Assembly (NCBI GenBank): GCA_016208085.1
Contig: JACQYT010000042.1
Location: 23,694-66,091, forward strand
Direction: 5' to 3'
Origin: Elusimicrobiota bacterium
GTDB taxonomy: Bacteria; Elusimicrobiota; Elusimicrobia; Elusimicrobiales; UBA9959
DNA length: 42,398 bases
In this document: positions 1-7,266 of the stretch, one piece after another
Layout of the letters: each line of letters starts with the position of its first letter
Position numbering within the stretch: the stretch's first letter is position 1
Made by a program: the position numbers and the translations under genes
The notes under the pieces: model-generated
Told to the model about the DNA's origin: nothing
The model's input: the letters and a program-made list of their open reading frames with translations, nothing else
The model's database searches: none

Positions 1-211
1 GTATCTCCGTCTTGTTGATGCGCCGAAGGCCCATGATGATGGCATACATCAGCGCTAAAAATAATTCGGCTTGTTGATAGCTTCTGTTCCGTTCTGTTAC
101 GTTTACATGCTTTTGAATTAGCCAGCGAATTCGTAGTTTGTTGCAAAAACGCTGAATTAGCCACATCCCGCCGAAGTGCGTTAAATGGCTTTCGTCGAAT
201 ATAAGCTGAAA
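1..211 (-). mobile_element. Transposase N-terminal fragment (IS1380/DDE-like), cut by window edge
   Basis: An open minus-strand frame runs from about 211 off the left edge. Its translation contains SHLTHFGGMWLIQRF, then about 25 residues later SYQQAELFLALMYAIIMGLR and RINKTEI. This resembles the N-terminal part of IS1380-like DDE transposases (a D-x-LT-x-GG-x-x-L-x-x-x-F opening, then a Y-x-x-x-E-L-x-L-AL-Y-x-x-x-x-G-x-x-R-I segment). The resemblance is recognised by eye. No convincing start codon precedes it; the first in-frame ATG (164-166) lies inside the conserved region, so the gene is probably 5'-truncated. The DDE catalytic residues would lie outside the window. It abuts and partly overlaps, on the opposite strand, a broken DUF4143 remnant. 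Confidence 0.5.
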
Positions 212-493
212 GCCCGTGTGGACCTGTGGAACGATTCCCAGGAGGACGGCTACGGTTTGAATTTCGTCAGGAGCCGGGACGGCCTGGAAACGGATTTTCT
301 GATAACGAAAAACGGCGACCCGTGGCTTTTGTGCGAGGCCAAGCTTTCAGCGGTCCCCGTTCCGGGCCACCATCGCAGGCACTCGGCCGCGCTCGGAGGA
401 ATACCTTTCGCACAGATAGTACGGCAAGACGGCGTCCTTAAAGCGGAGAACGGCAGGTTTTTCACCGTCTCCGCCTCCCGCTTTTTCGCCTGA
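185..493 (+). pseudogene. C-terminal remnant of a DUF4143-type AAA ATPase
   Basis: The 102-residue frame matches the end of the widespread archaeal/bacterial ATPase family with a C-terminal DUF4143 (PD-(D/E)XK-like) domain. Visible features are KARVDLWNDS, ETDFLITKNGDPWLLCEAKLS (the family's (E/V)DFL...PW...E-K core, here residues 35-55) and a C-terminal FFTVSASRFF strand. Full-length members are about 380-420 residues with a Walker A near the N terminus. Here everything upstream is missing, and a stop codon lies directly before the ATG. With a transposase fragment on its 5' side, this is most simply a gene broken by insertion or rearrangement. It is unlikely to be functional. Confidence 0.7.
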
Positions 494-610
494 CCCGGCG
501 GCACCTGACCATTGAGGAGCCGGCTTTCAGGGCGCAGATTCATCCCCATTATCTCGGGGATATAGAGCGCGGCAGGCGCAATCCTTCGCTCCCCCGGCCG
601 TCTACAGCGG
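494..610. other. Short intergenic stretch downstream of the moaD-like gene
   Basis: No gene is seen. A small hairpin (ATCCCC, 8-nt loop, GGGGAT; 542-561) lies about 50 bp beyond the stop codon of the minus-strand MoaD-like gene. It could help 3'-end formation, but it has no T-run. Confidence 0.3.
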
Positions 611-838
611 TCAGCCGCCGGAATAAATGTGCGAGATCACCACCCGGTCTCCATCCTCAAGTATATCGGACAACTCCACTGATGCGCCGTTGCGCGTGAT
701 GATCGTGGGCCGTTTTTTATCTATCTTGATACGGGCGACAAGAGCTCCGGCGGTCACGGAACCGGGGAGCGTTATCGCCTTTTCGCTGAAGCCCGCTTCG
801 TAGATAAGCGGGCCTATCAGCTTGACCGTGATCTTCAT
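611..838 (-). CDS. MoaD/ThiS-family sulfur carrier protein
   Basis: This 75-residue beta-grasp ubiquitin-like protein ends in the diagnostic Ser-Gly-Gly. In MoaD and ThiS the last glycine is adenylated and thiocarboxylated to carry sulfur for molybdopterin or thiazole synthesis. The length is typical (70-90). Its start codon overlaps the end of the aldehyde oxidoreductase gene by 4 bp, so the two are translationally coupled. In this context it most likely supplies dithiolene sulfur for the pterin cofactor of that enzyme. No MoaE, MoeB or other cofactor genes are nearby, so the pathway assignment is inferred from context. Confidence 0.85.
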   Translation of the reverse strand: MKITVKLIGPLIYEAGFSEKAITLPGSVTAGALVARIKIDKKRPTIITRNGASVELSDILEDGDRVVISHIYSGG

Positions 839-2703
839 CTCGCCGCCTGCGGCTGGCTTGTCCTCTCGCTAAGCTTCGCGCATTTTTCGGCCGCGGCGGC
901 TTCTTTTGAAAGGCCCAGCTTGTTCAGCAGCTCCTTTGTCGGGATGCCGCGTTCGTCGTAGCCGCGCTGGTCGTAATAATGTTGCAGAAGCCTGTCGTAT
1001 TTGCCGAGATCCAGGCACTTGCCGGCGATGGGACCCTCAGTATCTACGTTGGACTTATCAAACCAGACGGCTGGGGGATAGTCGTCCTTGCGCGAGGCTT
1101 GCGGGAACTCCCTGAGGTAATGGAGCTTTATCAGCGCGTAGATCCGGTCGGCCACTTTCCACATGTCCTCCAGCGTCCAGTTCAGGCCGGTGGCGGCGTT
1201 GAAATATTTGGGATAGTTGTCCAGCGGCCAGCCCAGTTCTATCCAGGGGAACCGGCAGGCGACGAGGAACTCAAACATACCGCCCCGGATGCGCTGGAGC
1301 TCTATGACCTTGGCCGCCTTCTCCGGACCGTATGAATCACGGGTGGTGTTCTTAAGCTCAAAGGTGATGATCCAGGCCTCGCGGTGGTGCGCCCCGATGG
1401 CCGCGACGCCGAACGCCAGCGCCTGGCCGGGGATGAACTTGCAGTTGTAGGCGGCCACGTCCAGGCCCTTGACCTGCATGGCGTAGGCCTCGGAGCCATG
1501 CCCGAATTCCCTGGCCATGCGCAGCGAGCCGTCGGCCAGCAGGTTGCCCAGTTTTCCCTCGCGGCGCGCGGCAAGCCCCAGCAGCTCTTTTGCTCTCTCC
1601 GCGTCGCCGAACTTGAAATCGCCCTTAGTCGCGCCGTGGTCAATGGCATCGGCGTAGAAACTAAGCGCGCAGCCGGCCGACATCGTATCTATGCCATATT
1701 CGTCGCAAAGATAGTTCAGGGAGCCGACCTGGTCAAGATCAAAGATCTCAAGGTTAGAACCCAGCAGGCCGACATTTTCGTAATCCAGCTCAGACTCGCG
1801 GCCTTCCCTGTCGTGGATGGTGATTCCGCACCGCATAGTGCAGTTCGGACAACCGTACGTGGCGACCCTGGCGGCGTTGACCCGTTCGCCGTCTATCTTC
1901 CAGGCGTCGGCGTGGCGGGTCTTGCGGAAGTTGCGCACGGGAAGGCCCGCTACTTCGTTGCACCAGGCCAGGATGGCGTCCGTGCCCTGGATGGACCAGC
2001 CTGTCTCCTTGTCTATCTGGCCGACCGTCTTCAGATCGCCGAAGCCCAGAGCCTTCATGGCCTGGGGATCGGCCTGTGGGATGGGGCGCGTGCCTTTGAC
2101 CACGAGGGCCTTCAGAAGCTTGGACCCCATGACCGCGCCCATGCCCGGCCGCCCGCCGGACCGGCCCTCCAGGCTGCGAACTACGGCATAGCGAACCATG
2201 TTCTCGCCGCCCTGCCCGATGTTCAGCACGCCTACGCCTTTGCCGTATTTGGCGTAGATCCAGTCGTTGGTCGCGTAGGTGCCTTTTCCCCAGACCTCTC
2301 CGGCCGGGAGGAACTCTACCTTATCGTCTTCGATATATAACATTGTCGGCCCCTCGGCCTTCCCTTCGACTATCATGGCGTCATAGCCGGCTTTCCGGAG
2401 CTGTTCGGAAACGCGGGTGCCCAGGTTCCCGTCGCCGTAAAAGCCCGTCAGCGGCGACTTGGCGGCGACCACCGCTTTTCCGGTGTTGGGGGCGGGGATG
2501 CCGGCTATCGGCCCCAGCGCGACGATGAGTTTGTTCTCCGGGCCGAGCGGGTCTATGCCGGGCTGAAGTTCGTCGTACAAAATCTTTACGGCGAAGCCTC
2601 GTCCGCCGATCCAGGTCCTGGCGAATTCTTCGCTGAAGGTTTCTTTTTTATAGGTTTTAGCTGTCAGGTTGACCCTGAGGATATTGCCTGTCCATCCGTT
2701 CAT
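835..2703 (-). CDS. Aldehyde:ferredoxin oxidoreductase family protein (tungsten/molybdenum enzyme)
   Basis: The 622 residues match the AOR family length (about 600-620). These cytoplasmic enzymes oxidise aldehydes to carboxylic acids with ferredoxin, using a bis-pterin W or Mo centre and one [4Fe-4S] cluster. The N-terminal domain opens GWTGNILRVNLT and carries WIGGRGFAVKIL (about 31-42). The cluster ligands are the C-x2-C-x3-C of CPNCTMRC (C285, C288, C292), plus a later cysteine that may be C483 (VACRF). The pterin-binding DxxGIDTMSAG stretch is at about 335-344. The ATG is preceded by GGAGG 6 nt upstream. A TATTAT -10-like box (minus strand of 2768-2773) lies in the intergenic region, with no clear -35. 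It is coupled to the downstream MoaD-like gene. AOR enzymes are prominent in amino-acid-fermenting anaerobes; the substrate cannot be told from sequence. Confidence 0.93.
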   Translation of the reverse strand: MNGWTGNILRVNLTAKTYKKETFSEEFARTWIGGRGFAVKILYDELQPGIDPLGPENKLIVALGPIAGIPAPNTGKAVVAAKSPLTGFYGDGNLGTRVSEQLRKAGYDAMIVEGKAEGPTMLYIEDDKVEFLPAGEVWGKGTYATNDWIYAKYGKGVGVLNIGQGGENMVRYAVVRSLEGRSGGRPGMGAVMGSKLLKALVVKGTRPIPQADPQAMKALGFGDLKTVGQIDKETGWSIQGTDAILAWCNEVAGLPVRNFRKTRHADAWKIDGERVNAARVATYGCPNCTMRCGITIHDREGRESELDYENVGLLGSNLEIFDLDQVGSLNYLCDEYGIDTMSAGCALSFYADAIDHGATKGDFKFGDAERAKELLGLAARREGKLGNLLADGSLRMAREFGHGSEAYAMQVKGLDVAAYNCKFIPGQALAFGVAAIGAHHREAWIITFELKNTTRDSYGPEKAAKVIELQRIRGGMFEFLVACRFPWIELGWPLDNYPKYFNAATGLNWTLEDMWKVADRIYALIKLHYLREFPQASRKDDYPPAVWFDKSNVDTEGPIAGKCLDLGKYDRLLQHYYDQRGYDERGIPTKELLNKLGLSKEAAAAEKCAKLSERTSQPQAAR

Positions 2704-2893
2704 CGCGCGCCTCCATGCAACAAAAATCCGGGAAAGCGCCGCATGGTAATGCGGCCGCTACCTGGCTATAATACAAAAAAATAAGCGACGGGGGGAGTGT
2801 CCCGCCGGAATCTGCCTACTCCCTTGAAATTCCGGGTTTATGTGCTATCCTATATACAGCGCCCGGCGCTTAAGGGCTTTACCGGCGGGGGAT

Positions 2894-3688
2894 ATGAGGA
2901 AGAAAACCGACTCCATAATACTGGCGGTTATCACCGCGATCAGCGGTATCCTGCCGCACGCTCCTAAAATAATTCCGGAAGGAAATTCTTTCATAGCCGC
3001 CACGGCCGTTGCGGCAACTTTATCCATCCCGTCAAAATCAGTGGCGGCCATTATGCCCGCGCGCATAGTGCGGATTGCCGCCATCTCCATGTCCCGGAAC
3101 TGCGAGGCCGGCGTCATGGAGCAGCTTTGTTCCTCGGTTACCAATTTCCTCGACGACGAGGCCGCCAGGGCCGATACCGCGTTAAAAAATTGCACTAAAA
3201 ACTGCGGCTGGAAAAAACGGAAAGACGACCTGATAGACGCCGCGCGGAAAAAAGCCAGGGAGTCCTGCTCTAAAGGCGAAGCCCCGGACATCAATGAATT
3301 AAACAAAGGGCTTGATACGGACGCCAAGACAAGGCTTAAGAATCTGTATGACCGGAACAACCGGATGTTCGATGGATCCGCCAAGCTCGCCGCCAAAGAC
3401 TCCGATGTAAAATCCAACCAATCGCCCGCGTCAACCGGGAAGGGCGGTCAGGTAAGCGACTTGAAATCAAGCGAACCGGACATCAAAAAAATCACCTCTC
3501 CGCAACCCCAAAAGCAAGCGCGCAAGCCGCTTCCTACATATATTGGTGCAGTTGCCCGCAAGATGATACTGGGACGTTGTTTGAGACAACTGACTACAGT
3601 GATTGCGTTAATAAATGCTGCAAGATGTACCCTTGGGGCACCGACTGTCCCTCAAACGGCGGGGGAGGTGGAACCGGGGTCACATTAA
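2894..3688 (+). CDS. Secreted cysteine-containing protein of unknown function, 5' part of a likely frameshifted gene
   Basis: I do not recognise the family. I chose the ATG at 2894 because GGGGGAT lies directly upstream and the translation then begins with a signal peptide (MRKKTDSIILAVITAISGIL). An upstream ATG at 2840 would put 18 unrelated residues before it. The mature part holds paired cysteines (NCTKNCGWKKRKDD; CEAG; QLCSS) and a hydrophilic lysine- and proline-rich tail. From about position 3500-3540 this frame stops resembling protein. The -1 frame is open there without a stop and reads into the cysteine-rich sequence of the next entry. The two are probably one gene of about 1.4 kb split by a single-base deletion near CCCCAAAAG (3506-3514), either real or a sequencing error. 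Confidence 0.65.
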   Translation: MRKKTDSIILAVITAISGILPHAPKIIPEGNSFIAATAVAATLSIPSKSVAAIMPARIVRIAAISMSRNCEAGVMEQLCSSVTNFLDDEAARADTALKNCTKNCGWKKRKDDLIDAARKKARESCSKGEAPDINELNKGLDTDAKTRLKNLYDRNNRMFDGSAKLAAKDSDVKSNQSPASTGKGGQVSDLKSSEPDIKKITSPQPQKQARKPLPTYIGAVARKMILGRCLRQLTTVIALINAARCTLGAPTVPQTAGEVEPGSH

Positions 3689-4299
3689 AAGATCTTCTGA
3701 ATAAACTCAAAGCCTCGTGGAATAAATTTCTAGAAGACTTAAAAACCATCAAGGACTGGTTGATAGATAAGTACCACGAGATGGTTAAGGACGAAATAAG
3801 GTGCGGAAAGACCTGGTACAATCCGGACAAACAATGCTGCGTGAAAGAGAAGGTGTTTAATAAATGCGGCGGGCGTTGCATGCCGCCTTCTGAATTTGCT
3901 GTTTTTATGCGTGGGGGATACGAGGACGAGGAAGGATATTATTACAAGGACTACAATATCTATTTCCGCGAATCGCAATATCTGGATTTAGCTGGAGTTT
4001 ATGTGGGTGAAAGTTTCAAAAATAATAGACAAGTTGACTCCCGGCCAATATGCTATCCAGGTCTGCCGGACCCAACAAGCAAACCGCTTGAACAACACCC
4101 CAACGGACTGTTTGGAATTACAGATAGGCTTGGCATGCTTAAAGTGACTATTTCCACGCCTTGCGCGCATCAGTTTGACCAAGTTGTCATGGTCGGTAGC
4201 TGCATGATACAGACAAACATTTTAACTTTTGAGGCCGATCCTTCCGGCGCCAGAAGAATTTTTCGGTCCGATGAGCCGACGCTGAAACCAAAACAATAG
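3577..4299 (+). CDS. Cysteine-rich extracytoplasmic protein, 3' part of the same likely frameshifted gene
   Basis: A TTG codon at 3577 is the first in-frame start, but the frame is open upstream to at least 3433. Just before the TTG it encodes YIYWCSCPQDDTGT, so this is probably the continuation of the upstream gene and not an independent protein. The product is unusually rich in cysteine (CVNKCCKMY, DC, RCG, QCCVKEK, KCGGRC), which suggests a disulfide-stabilised exported domain. It has a glycine run (GGGGG) and an acidic/aromatic patch (EDEEGYYYKDYNIYF). No known domain is recognised. The next gene starts 14 bp after the stop codon. Base composition is more AT-rich than in the housekeeping genes. 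Confidence 0.65.
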   Translation: MFETTDYSDCVNKCCKMYPWGTDCPSNGGGGGTGVTLKDLLNKLKASWNKFLEDLKTIKDWLIDKYHEMVKDEIRCGKTWYNPDKQCCVKEKVFNKCGGRCMPPSEFAVFMRGGYEDEEGYYYKDYNIYFRESQYLDLAGVYVGESFKNNRQVDSRPICYPGLPDPTSKPLEQHPNGLFGITDRLGMLKVTISTPCAHQFDQVVMVGSCMIQTNILTFEADPSGARRIFRSDEPTLKPKQ

Positions 4300-4313
4300 A
4301 ATCCGGAGAATTT

Positions 4314-5144
4314 ATGAACAGGTTTGTACATCTAGGCGCAATTTCAACGCTTTTATGGCTTTTGGTAATAACCTCGGCCAATGCCCAATATCTCCTCAAA
4401 ACAGGCGTACAAGACTTTGAAGCTCGTAGCAATATGAACGCTTTTGGCTTGTGCGGGAACATGAAGGCGTTGTGCGGCTGTGTATTTGCGGAAGGGGATT
4501 CGAACAATCATTTTAACGAAGTCAAAATTGATAAAAAAACAACAGTAGAAAACGTTTTAAAAGAAATAATACGGAAAAATCCGCGGTACCAATGGATAAT
4601 CGAGGATGGCGTAATCAATATCCTTCCGAAAAAGGAATTCCGGCATCTTGTAAACGGAAAAGATCAGCTTGATACACTGATTAAGGACTTAACAATAACC
4701 GGCGAGGTTTGGGCGGCGGCACCATCGTTTTGCGAAGCTGCCGGTTTAAATTGCGCCTATCGTAGCATAGCCGGCATTCGAGAACTTTGTAACAAGATTT
4801 CCCTGCGACTCAACAATGTTACTCTGCGCGAGGCGCTTAATAAAACAATCAAGGCCGATGGGATGGCCTCGTGGAAATTGGAATATTACGGAAAAGATAA
4901 ACAGCCTATCATTGACATTCACTGCTGGCGCCCGGGACGCACGTTGATTGAAGTAAAAGATACTGAGACATTAAAGATAATAATGGAAGCTGCCCAGCAG
5001 CAGCCCGTTCAACCCATGGCCGGCGAAACCGCCAGCCCTGCTGCCAGTTCCTACTGGTATCTACTGCCTTTATTCATCGCCGGCCTGTTGATTTCCTATT
5101 TTATTGTAAGAACATTCCGCGCTAAAATAAAACCACGTGGCTGA
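4314..5144 (+). CDS. Membrane-anchored exported protein with two STN/secretin-like repeats
   Basis: The 276 residues begin with a signal peptide (residues 1-24, ending SANAQ) and end with one transmembrane helix (about 246-266) and a basic tail. Between them two segments look like the short N-terminal domain of secretins and TonB receptors (STN): KKTTVENVLKEIIRKNP followed by a short beta pair (about 74-105), and NNVTLREALNKTIKADG followed by WKLEYYG (about 166-196). These domains normally bind partner proteins in the periplasm. Here they stand without a secretin barrel, so the role is unknown. Several cysteines (CGNMKALCGC) echo the cysteine-rich product encoded 14 bp upstream, and the two are probably co-transcribed. 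Confidence 0.8.
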   Translation: MNRFVHLGAISTLLWLLVITSANAQYLLKTGVQDFEARSNMNAFGLCGNMKALCGCVFAEGDSNNHFNEVKIDKKTTVENVLKEIIRKNPRYQWIIEDGVINILPKKEFRHLVNGKDQLDTLIKDLTITGEVWAAAPSFCEAAGLNCAYRSIAGIRELCNKISLRLNNVTLREALNKTIKADGMASWKLEYYGKDKQPIIDIHCWRPGRTLIEVKDTETLKIIMEAAQQQPVQPMAGETASPAASSYWYLLPLFIAGLLISYFIVRTFRAKIKPRG

Positions 5145-5493
5145 TAAGATAAGCCCGAAAAACGCCCTAATAACCCCGCTCGCGGCAAAAATTAAAGGGA
5201 GCAGTATCCCGGAAGCTCCAAATCATGCCCAATAATAGGGCACGATTCGGCCTCTTTTTCTGACTCCAAAAACGCCCCCTGAAACCGACTGTCAGCCAGT
5301 TTCAGCCTGACAAGGCTTTCCAACGGCCGTCTTCGGCTGTGTCTTTTCCCGGCGAATCCGTGATTTGTGCTTCCCCTTTTTAGAAAGGGGGATTGAGGGG
5401 GATTTTATAATCTGCCTACCCCAGTCTTAGCCCGGGTCGTCTTTTTATGGCATAATATCTACCATTATGGACACCAGGCGAAAATAGTGTTTC
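5145..5493. other. Intergenic region with a hairpin repeat (5371-5407)
   Basis: No gene is seen over about 350 bp. The stretch 5371-5407 contains CCCCTTTTTAGAAAGGGGG followed by a GATTGAGGGGGATTTT-type tail. This resembles a short dispersed repeat found in many bacterial genomes and can fold as a CCCCTTT/AAAGGGG hairpin. A weak TGCCC/GGGCA hairpin at about 5226-5241 could end transcription from the upstream pair of genes. Confidence 0.4.
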
Positions 5494-5522
5494 TTGTGAA
5501 GCTCAAAAAACCTTTGTAGAAT
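5494..5522 (+). promoter_or_regulatory. Sigma-70-type promoter for tRNA-Arg
   Basis: TTGTGA (5494-5499) and TAGAAT (5517-5522) are separated by exactly 17 bp. The mature tRNA begins 10 nt after the -10 box. This is close to consensus (TTGACA/TATAAT) and well placed for transcription to start within 1-3 nt of the mature 5' end. Confidence 0.7.
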
Positions 5523-5531
5523 AAGAACAAA

Positions 5532-5603
5532 GCGCCCATAGCTCAAAGGATAGAGTACCAGCCTGCGAAGCTGAGGATCCAGGTTCGATTCCTGGTGGGC
5601 GCA
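5532..5603 (+). tRNA. tRNA-Arg, anticodon GCG
   Basis: A complete cloverleaf is visible. The acceptor GCGCCCA pairs with TGGGCGC. The D-arm is GCTC...GAGT. The anticodon stem is CAGC/GCTG with loop CTGCGAA, giving GCG at 5565-5567. The T-arm is CCAGG-TTCGATT-CCTGG and the discriminator is A. CCA is not encoded, in keeping with the cca gene at 13622-14512. Anticodon GCG reads CGC (Arg). Most bacteria use ACG, deaminated to inosine, to read CGU/CGC/CGA. The closing pair of the anticodon stem is a C-A mismatch. Confidence 0.93.
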
Positions 5604-5612
5604 AGAAATTCC

Positions 5613-5687
5613 AGGGTAGAGGGGAGAGGTTAGAGTTGCAAAAATAAGGAACTCCTTACCCTATACCCTATACCCTCTACCCTATAA
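5613..5687. repeat. Family A repeat (TACCCTC units), head-to-head pair
   Basis: An AGGGTAGAGG-type array (about 5613-5635) is followed by a roughly 20-nt spacer and then the inverted array of TACCCTATACCCTC units (about 5654-5687). The pair can fold as a long imperfect hairpin between the tRNA and the next small gene. The spacer shares AAGGAACTCCTTACC with the family C locus near 41262. Confidence 0.85.
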
Positions 5688-5701
5688 GTGTTGAATAATT
5701 T

Positions 5702-5902
5702 ATGGATAACCTTTCTTCTAGCGATAAAAAAGAAAAAAAACTTGAAACAAAGACCGGGCGCTATGTCTACGATAAGAAGCTCGGCAAAGTGGTGAAAATT
5801 TCCAACGAAATAGTAGGCATTAAGAAGAGTTCCTCCTCCGGGCCGGACGCCTGCCCAATGAACCCCGGCGGCCGCAATTGCCGCGACGGCTGCGGCTTTT
5901 GA
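5702..5902 (+). CDS. Small hypothetical protein with Cys-rich C terminus
   Basis: The 66 residues are a lysine-rich N-terminal half, a GRYVYDKKLGKVVKIS segment (about 19-34) and a C-terminal CPMNPGGRNCRDGCGF with three cysteines. The RYVYDKKLGKVV phrase looks like a conserved small-protein motif and not random translation, but I cannot name a family. The cysteine tail could bind metal. No clear ribosome binding site precedes the ATG, because repeat DNA fills the upstream region. Expression is uncertain. Confidence 0.5.
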   Translation: MDNLSSSDKKEKKLETKTGRYVYDKKLGKVVKISNEIVGIKKSSSSGPDACPMNPGGRNCRDGCGF

Positions 5903-5909
5903 ATTTATT

Positions 5910-6140
5910 AAAAATTTTTGCGGCAAAAATTTTTACTATGCCCCGACCTTTGGTCGGGGTAACCTTGGGGCAAAAATGTAGCGGCGGATGTAAATCCGCT
6001 TGAAGGGCGATTCACATCGCCCGCTACAATTACCGGCATAGCCTGGATACAGTTGAATTGTGTCGCTTCGCTCCACCCCGGCAAGGTGTTGAAGAAAACC
6101 CCGCGCCGGGTACATAAAATGTTGCCCGGCAACATTTTAT
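5910..6140. repeat. Hairpin-chain element, copy 1
   Basis: About 230 bp made of consecutive hairpins: AAAAATTTTTGC/GCAAAAATTTTT; CCCCGACC-TTT-GGTCGGGG (5941-5959); a GTAGCGGCGGATG.../...GGGCGATTC arm pair ending CCGCTAC; an imperfect CCCGGC/GCCGGG stem; and AAAATGTTGCC/GGCAACATTTT at the right end. The whole unit recurs inverted at 15338-15602. The minus-strand frame through it has no protein-like content. It ends about 38 bp before the NlpC gene's start codon. Confidence 0.9.
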
Positions 6141-6178
6141 TATCTATTGCCCGAATCACCCGGTAACCGGAGGCATTT

Positions 6179-7015
6179 ATGTATAGGAAGCTTGCATATA
6201 TTTCAACTTTTTTTGCGCTGGCGATATTCATTCTTTCTTTCGGAATGATGGCGCGCGGCCAGAATACCGGCGGCAGCGCCGACGACCATGCCGCGGACCT
6301 GCAGAAAAAAAAGACCACTTACGTAAAATCCGACGAACGCACCACCGGGGAAACTGATCCGCAGGCGCCCGCTGAACCTGCGCCTGATGATACGGCCGCG
6401 GGATCCCCGCAAAACGCCTCTGACGACGGCCGAGCCGGCAAGAAACCCGTTCCCAAACCGCCGAGCATGGACTCGGACTACATTAAGGAGGTGCCGAAAG
6501 ATTACAATCTAGCCCTGCCGGCCCCGACCCTAAAAGAGATATCCGACAATATCAACCAGGCGATACAGGCCGATACCAGCGGCAAATCGGTGGGACTGAG
6601 GCTGCTGGCGGCATCTTATCACTATCTTGGCGTGCCCTATAAACTGGGTGGGGACGGAGTCCGCACGACGGACTGCTCCATGTTTACGCGGATGTCGGCG
6701 ATCAGGGCGGGCCTTGAACCGCCGCCTTTCCGGCGCGGCGCCGGCATTCAGTATGGATATTCTTTGAACAAAAAATTCGACATGCGGCTTATAAGCGCCG
6801 GCTCTTCCCTGCAAAGCCTGCAGCCCGGGGATTTTGTGTTTTTCAACTGGCAGAACGCGTTCAGCCGCGCCAGGCCCTACGGGATCGGCCACGTCGGCCT
6901 TTATATCGGCCCCACCAAGGGGCGCGCGATCTATACCATCGAGGCGGGCAGCCCGGTAAACAAAGGCTGGCGCAACACCAAGTACCTGGTCGGCTTCGGC
7001 CGGATAGTCAAGTAG
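6179..7015 (+). CDS. NlpC/P60-family cell-wall hydrolase, secreted or membrane-anchored
   Basis: The 278 residues start with a signal peptide or anchor (1-27), continue through a proline/alanine/acid-rich linker (about 30-110) and end in an NlpC/P60 domain (about 135-278). The catalytic cysteine is C166 in TTDCSMF and the histidine is H238 in GIGHVGLYIG. The third polar residue is not obvious, although E255 in YTIEAGS sits at about the right spacing. Family members cleave stem peptides of peptidoglycan, usually after D-Glu. The start is fixed by GGAGG 5 nt before the ATG. The hairpin-chain element lies immediately upstream. A 79-residue gene follows after 11 bp, probably in the same transcript. 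Confidence 0.9.
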   Translation: MYRKLAYISTFFALAIFILSFGMMARGQNTGGSADDHAADLQKKKTTYVKSDERTTGETDPQAPAEPAPDDTAAGSPQNASDDGRAGKKPVPKPPSMDSDYIKEVPKDYNLALPAPTLKEISDNINQAIQADTSGKSVGLRLLAASYHYLGVPYKLGGDGVRTTDCSMFTRMSAIRAGLEPPPFRRGAGIQYGYSLNKKFDMRLISAGSSLQSLQPGDFVFFNWQNAFSRARPYGIGHVGLYIGPTKGRAIYTIEAGSPVNKGWRNTKYLVGFGRIVK

Positions 7016-7026
7016 GAGAAACCGTT

Positions 7027-7266
7027 ATGGTCATACATAAGAAAATTTTGCTTTTAATGCTGTTATACATTATTTGGGGGGTATTAGCGGTTGAATCAAA
7101 AATAATCAAAGACAACACATATTTATCATCAATTCCTAAACAAGCAGAGCCGGGCGCACGGGAAATACAAAAAATTAAACACCATTTTGTTGATGCAGGG
7201 GTTAACGCGGGTTCAACAATACCAGTACCTGACCGTGAGAAAGAGTTTAAACGGTTTTTTGGTTAA
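7027..7266 (+). CDS. Small exported/membrane protein, unknown function
   Basis: The 79 residues open with a strong hydrophobic segment (about 7-22, KILLLMLLYIIWGVLAV), which is a signal peptide or anchor. A polar, mostly basic tail ends EKEFKRFFG. AGGAGA lies about 8 nt before the ATG, and the gene begins 11 bp after the NlpC stop, so co-expression is likely. Its last codons overlap the convergent gene by 4 bp. No family is recognised. Confidence 0.65.
   Translation: MVIHKKILLLMLLYIIWGVLAVESKIIKDNTYLSSIPKQAEPGAREIQKIKHHFVDAGVNAGSTIPVPDREKEFKRFFG

Noticed and set aside
3500..3520. Programmed -1 frameshift at CCCCAAAAG
   Set aside because: The zero-frame codons are CCC CAA AAG, which do not form an X-XXY-YYZ slippery heptamer, and I see no strong stimulatory hairpin just downstream. 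A mutation or sequencing error is simpler.
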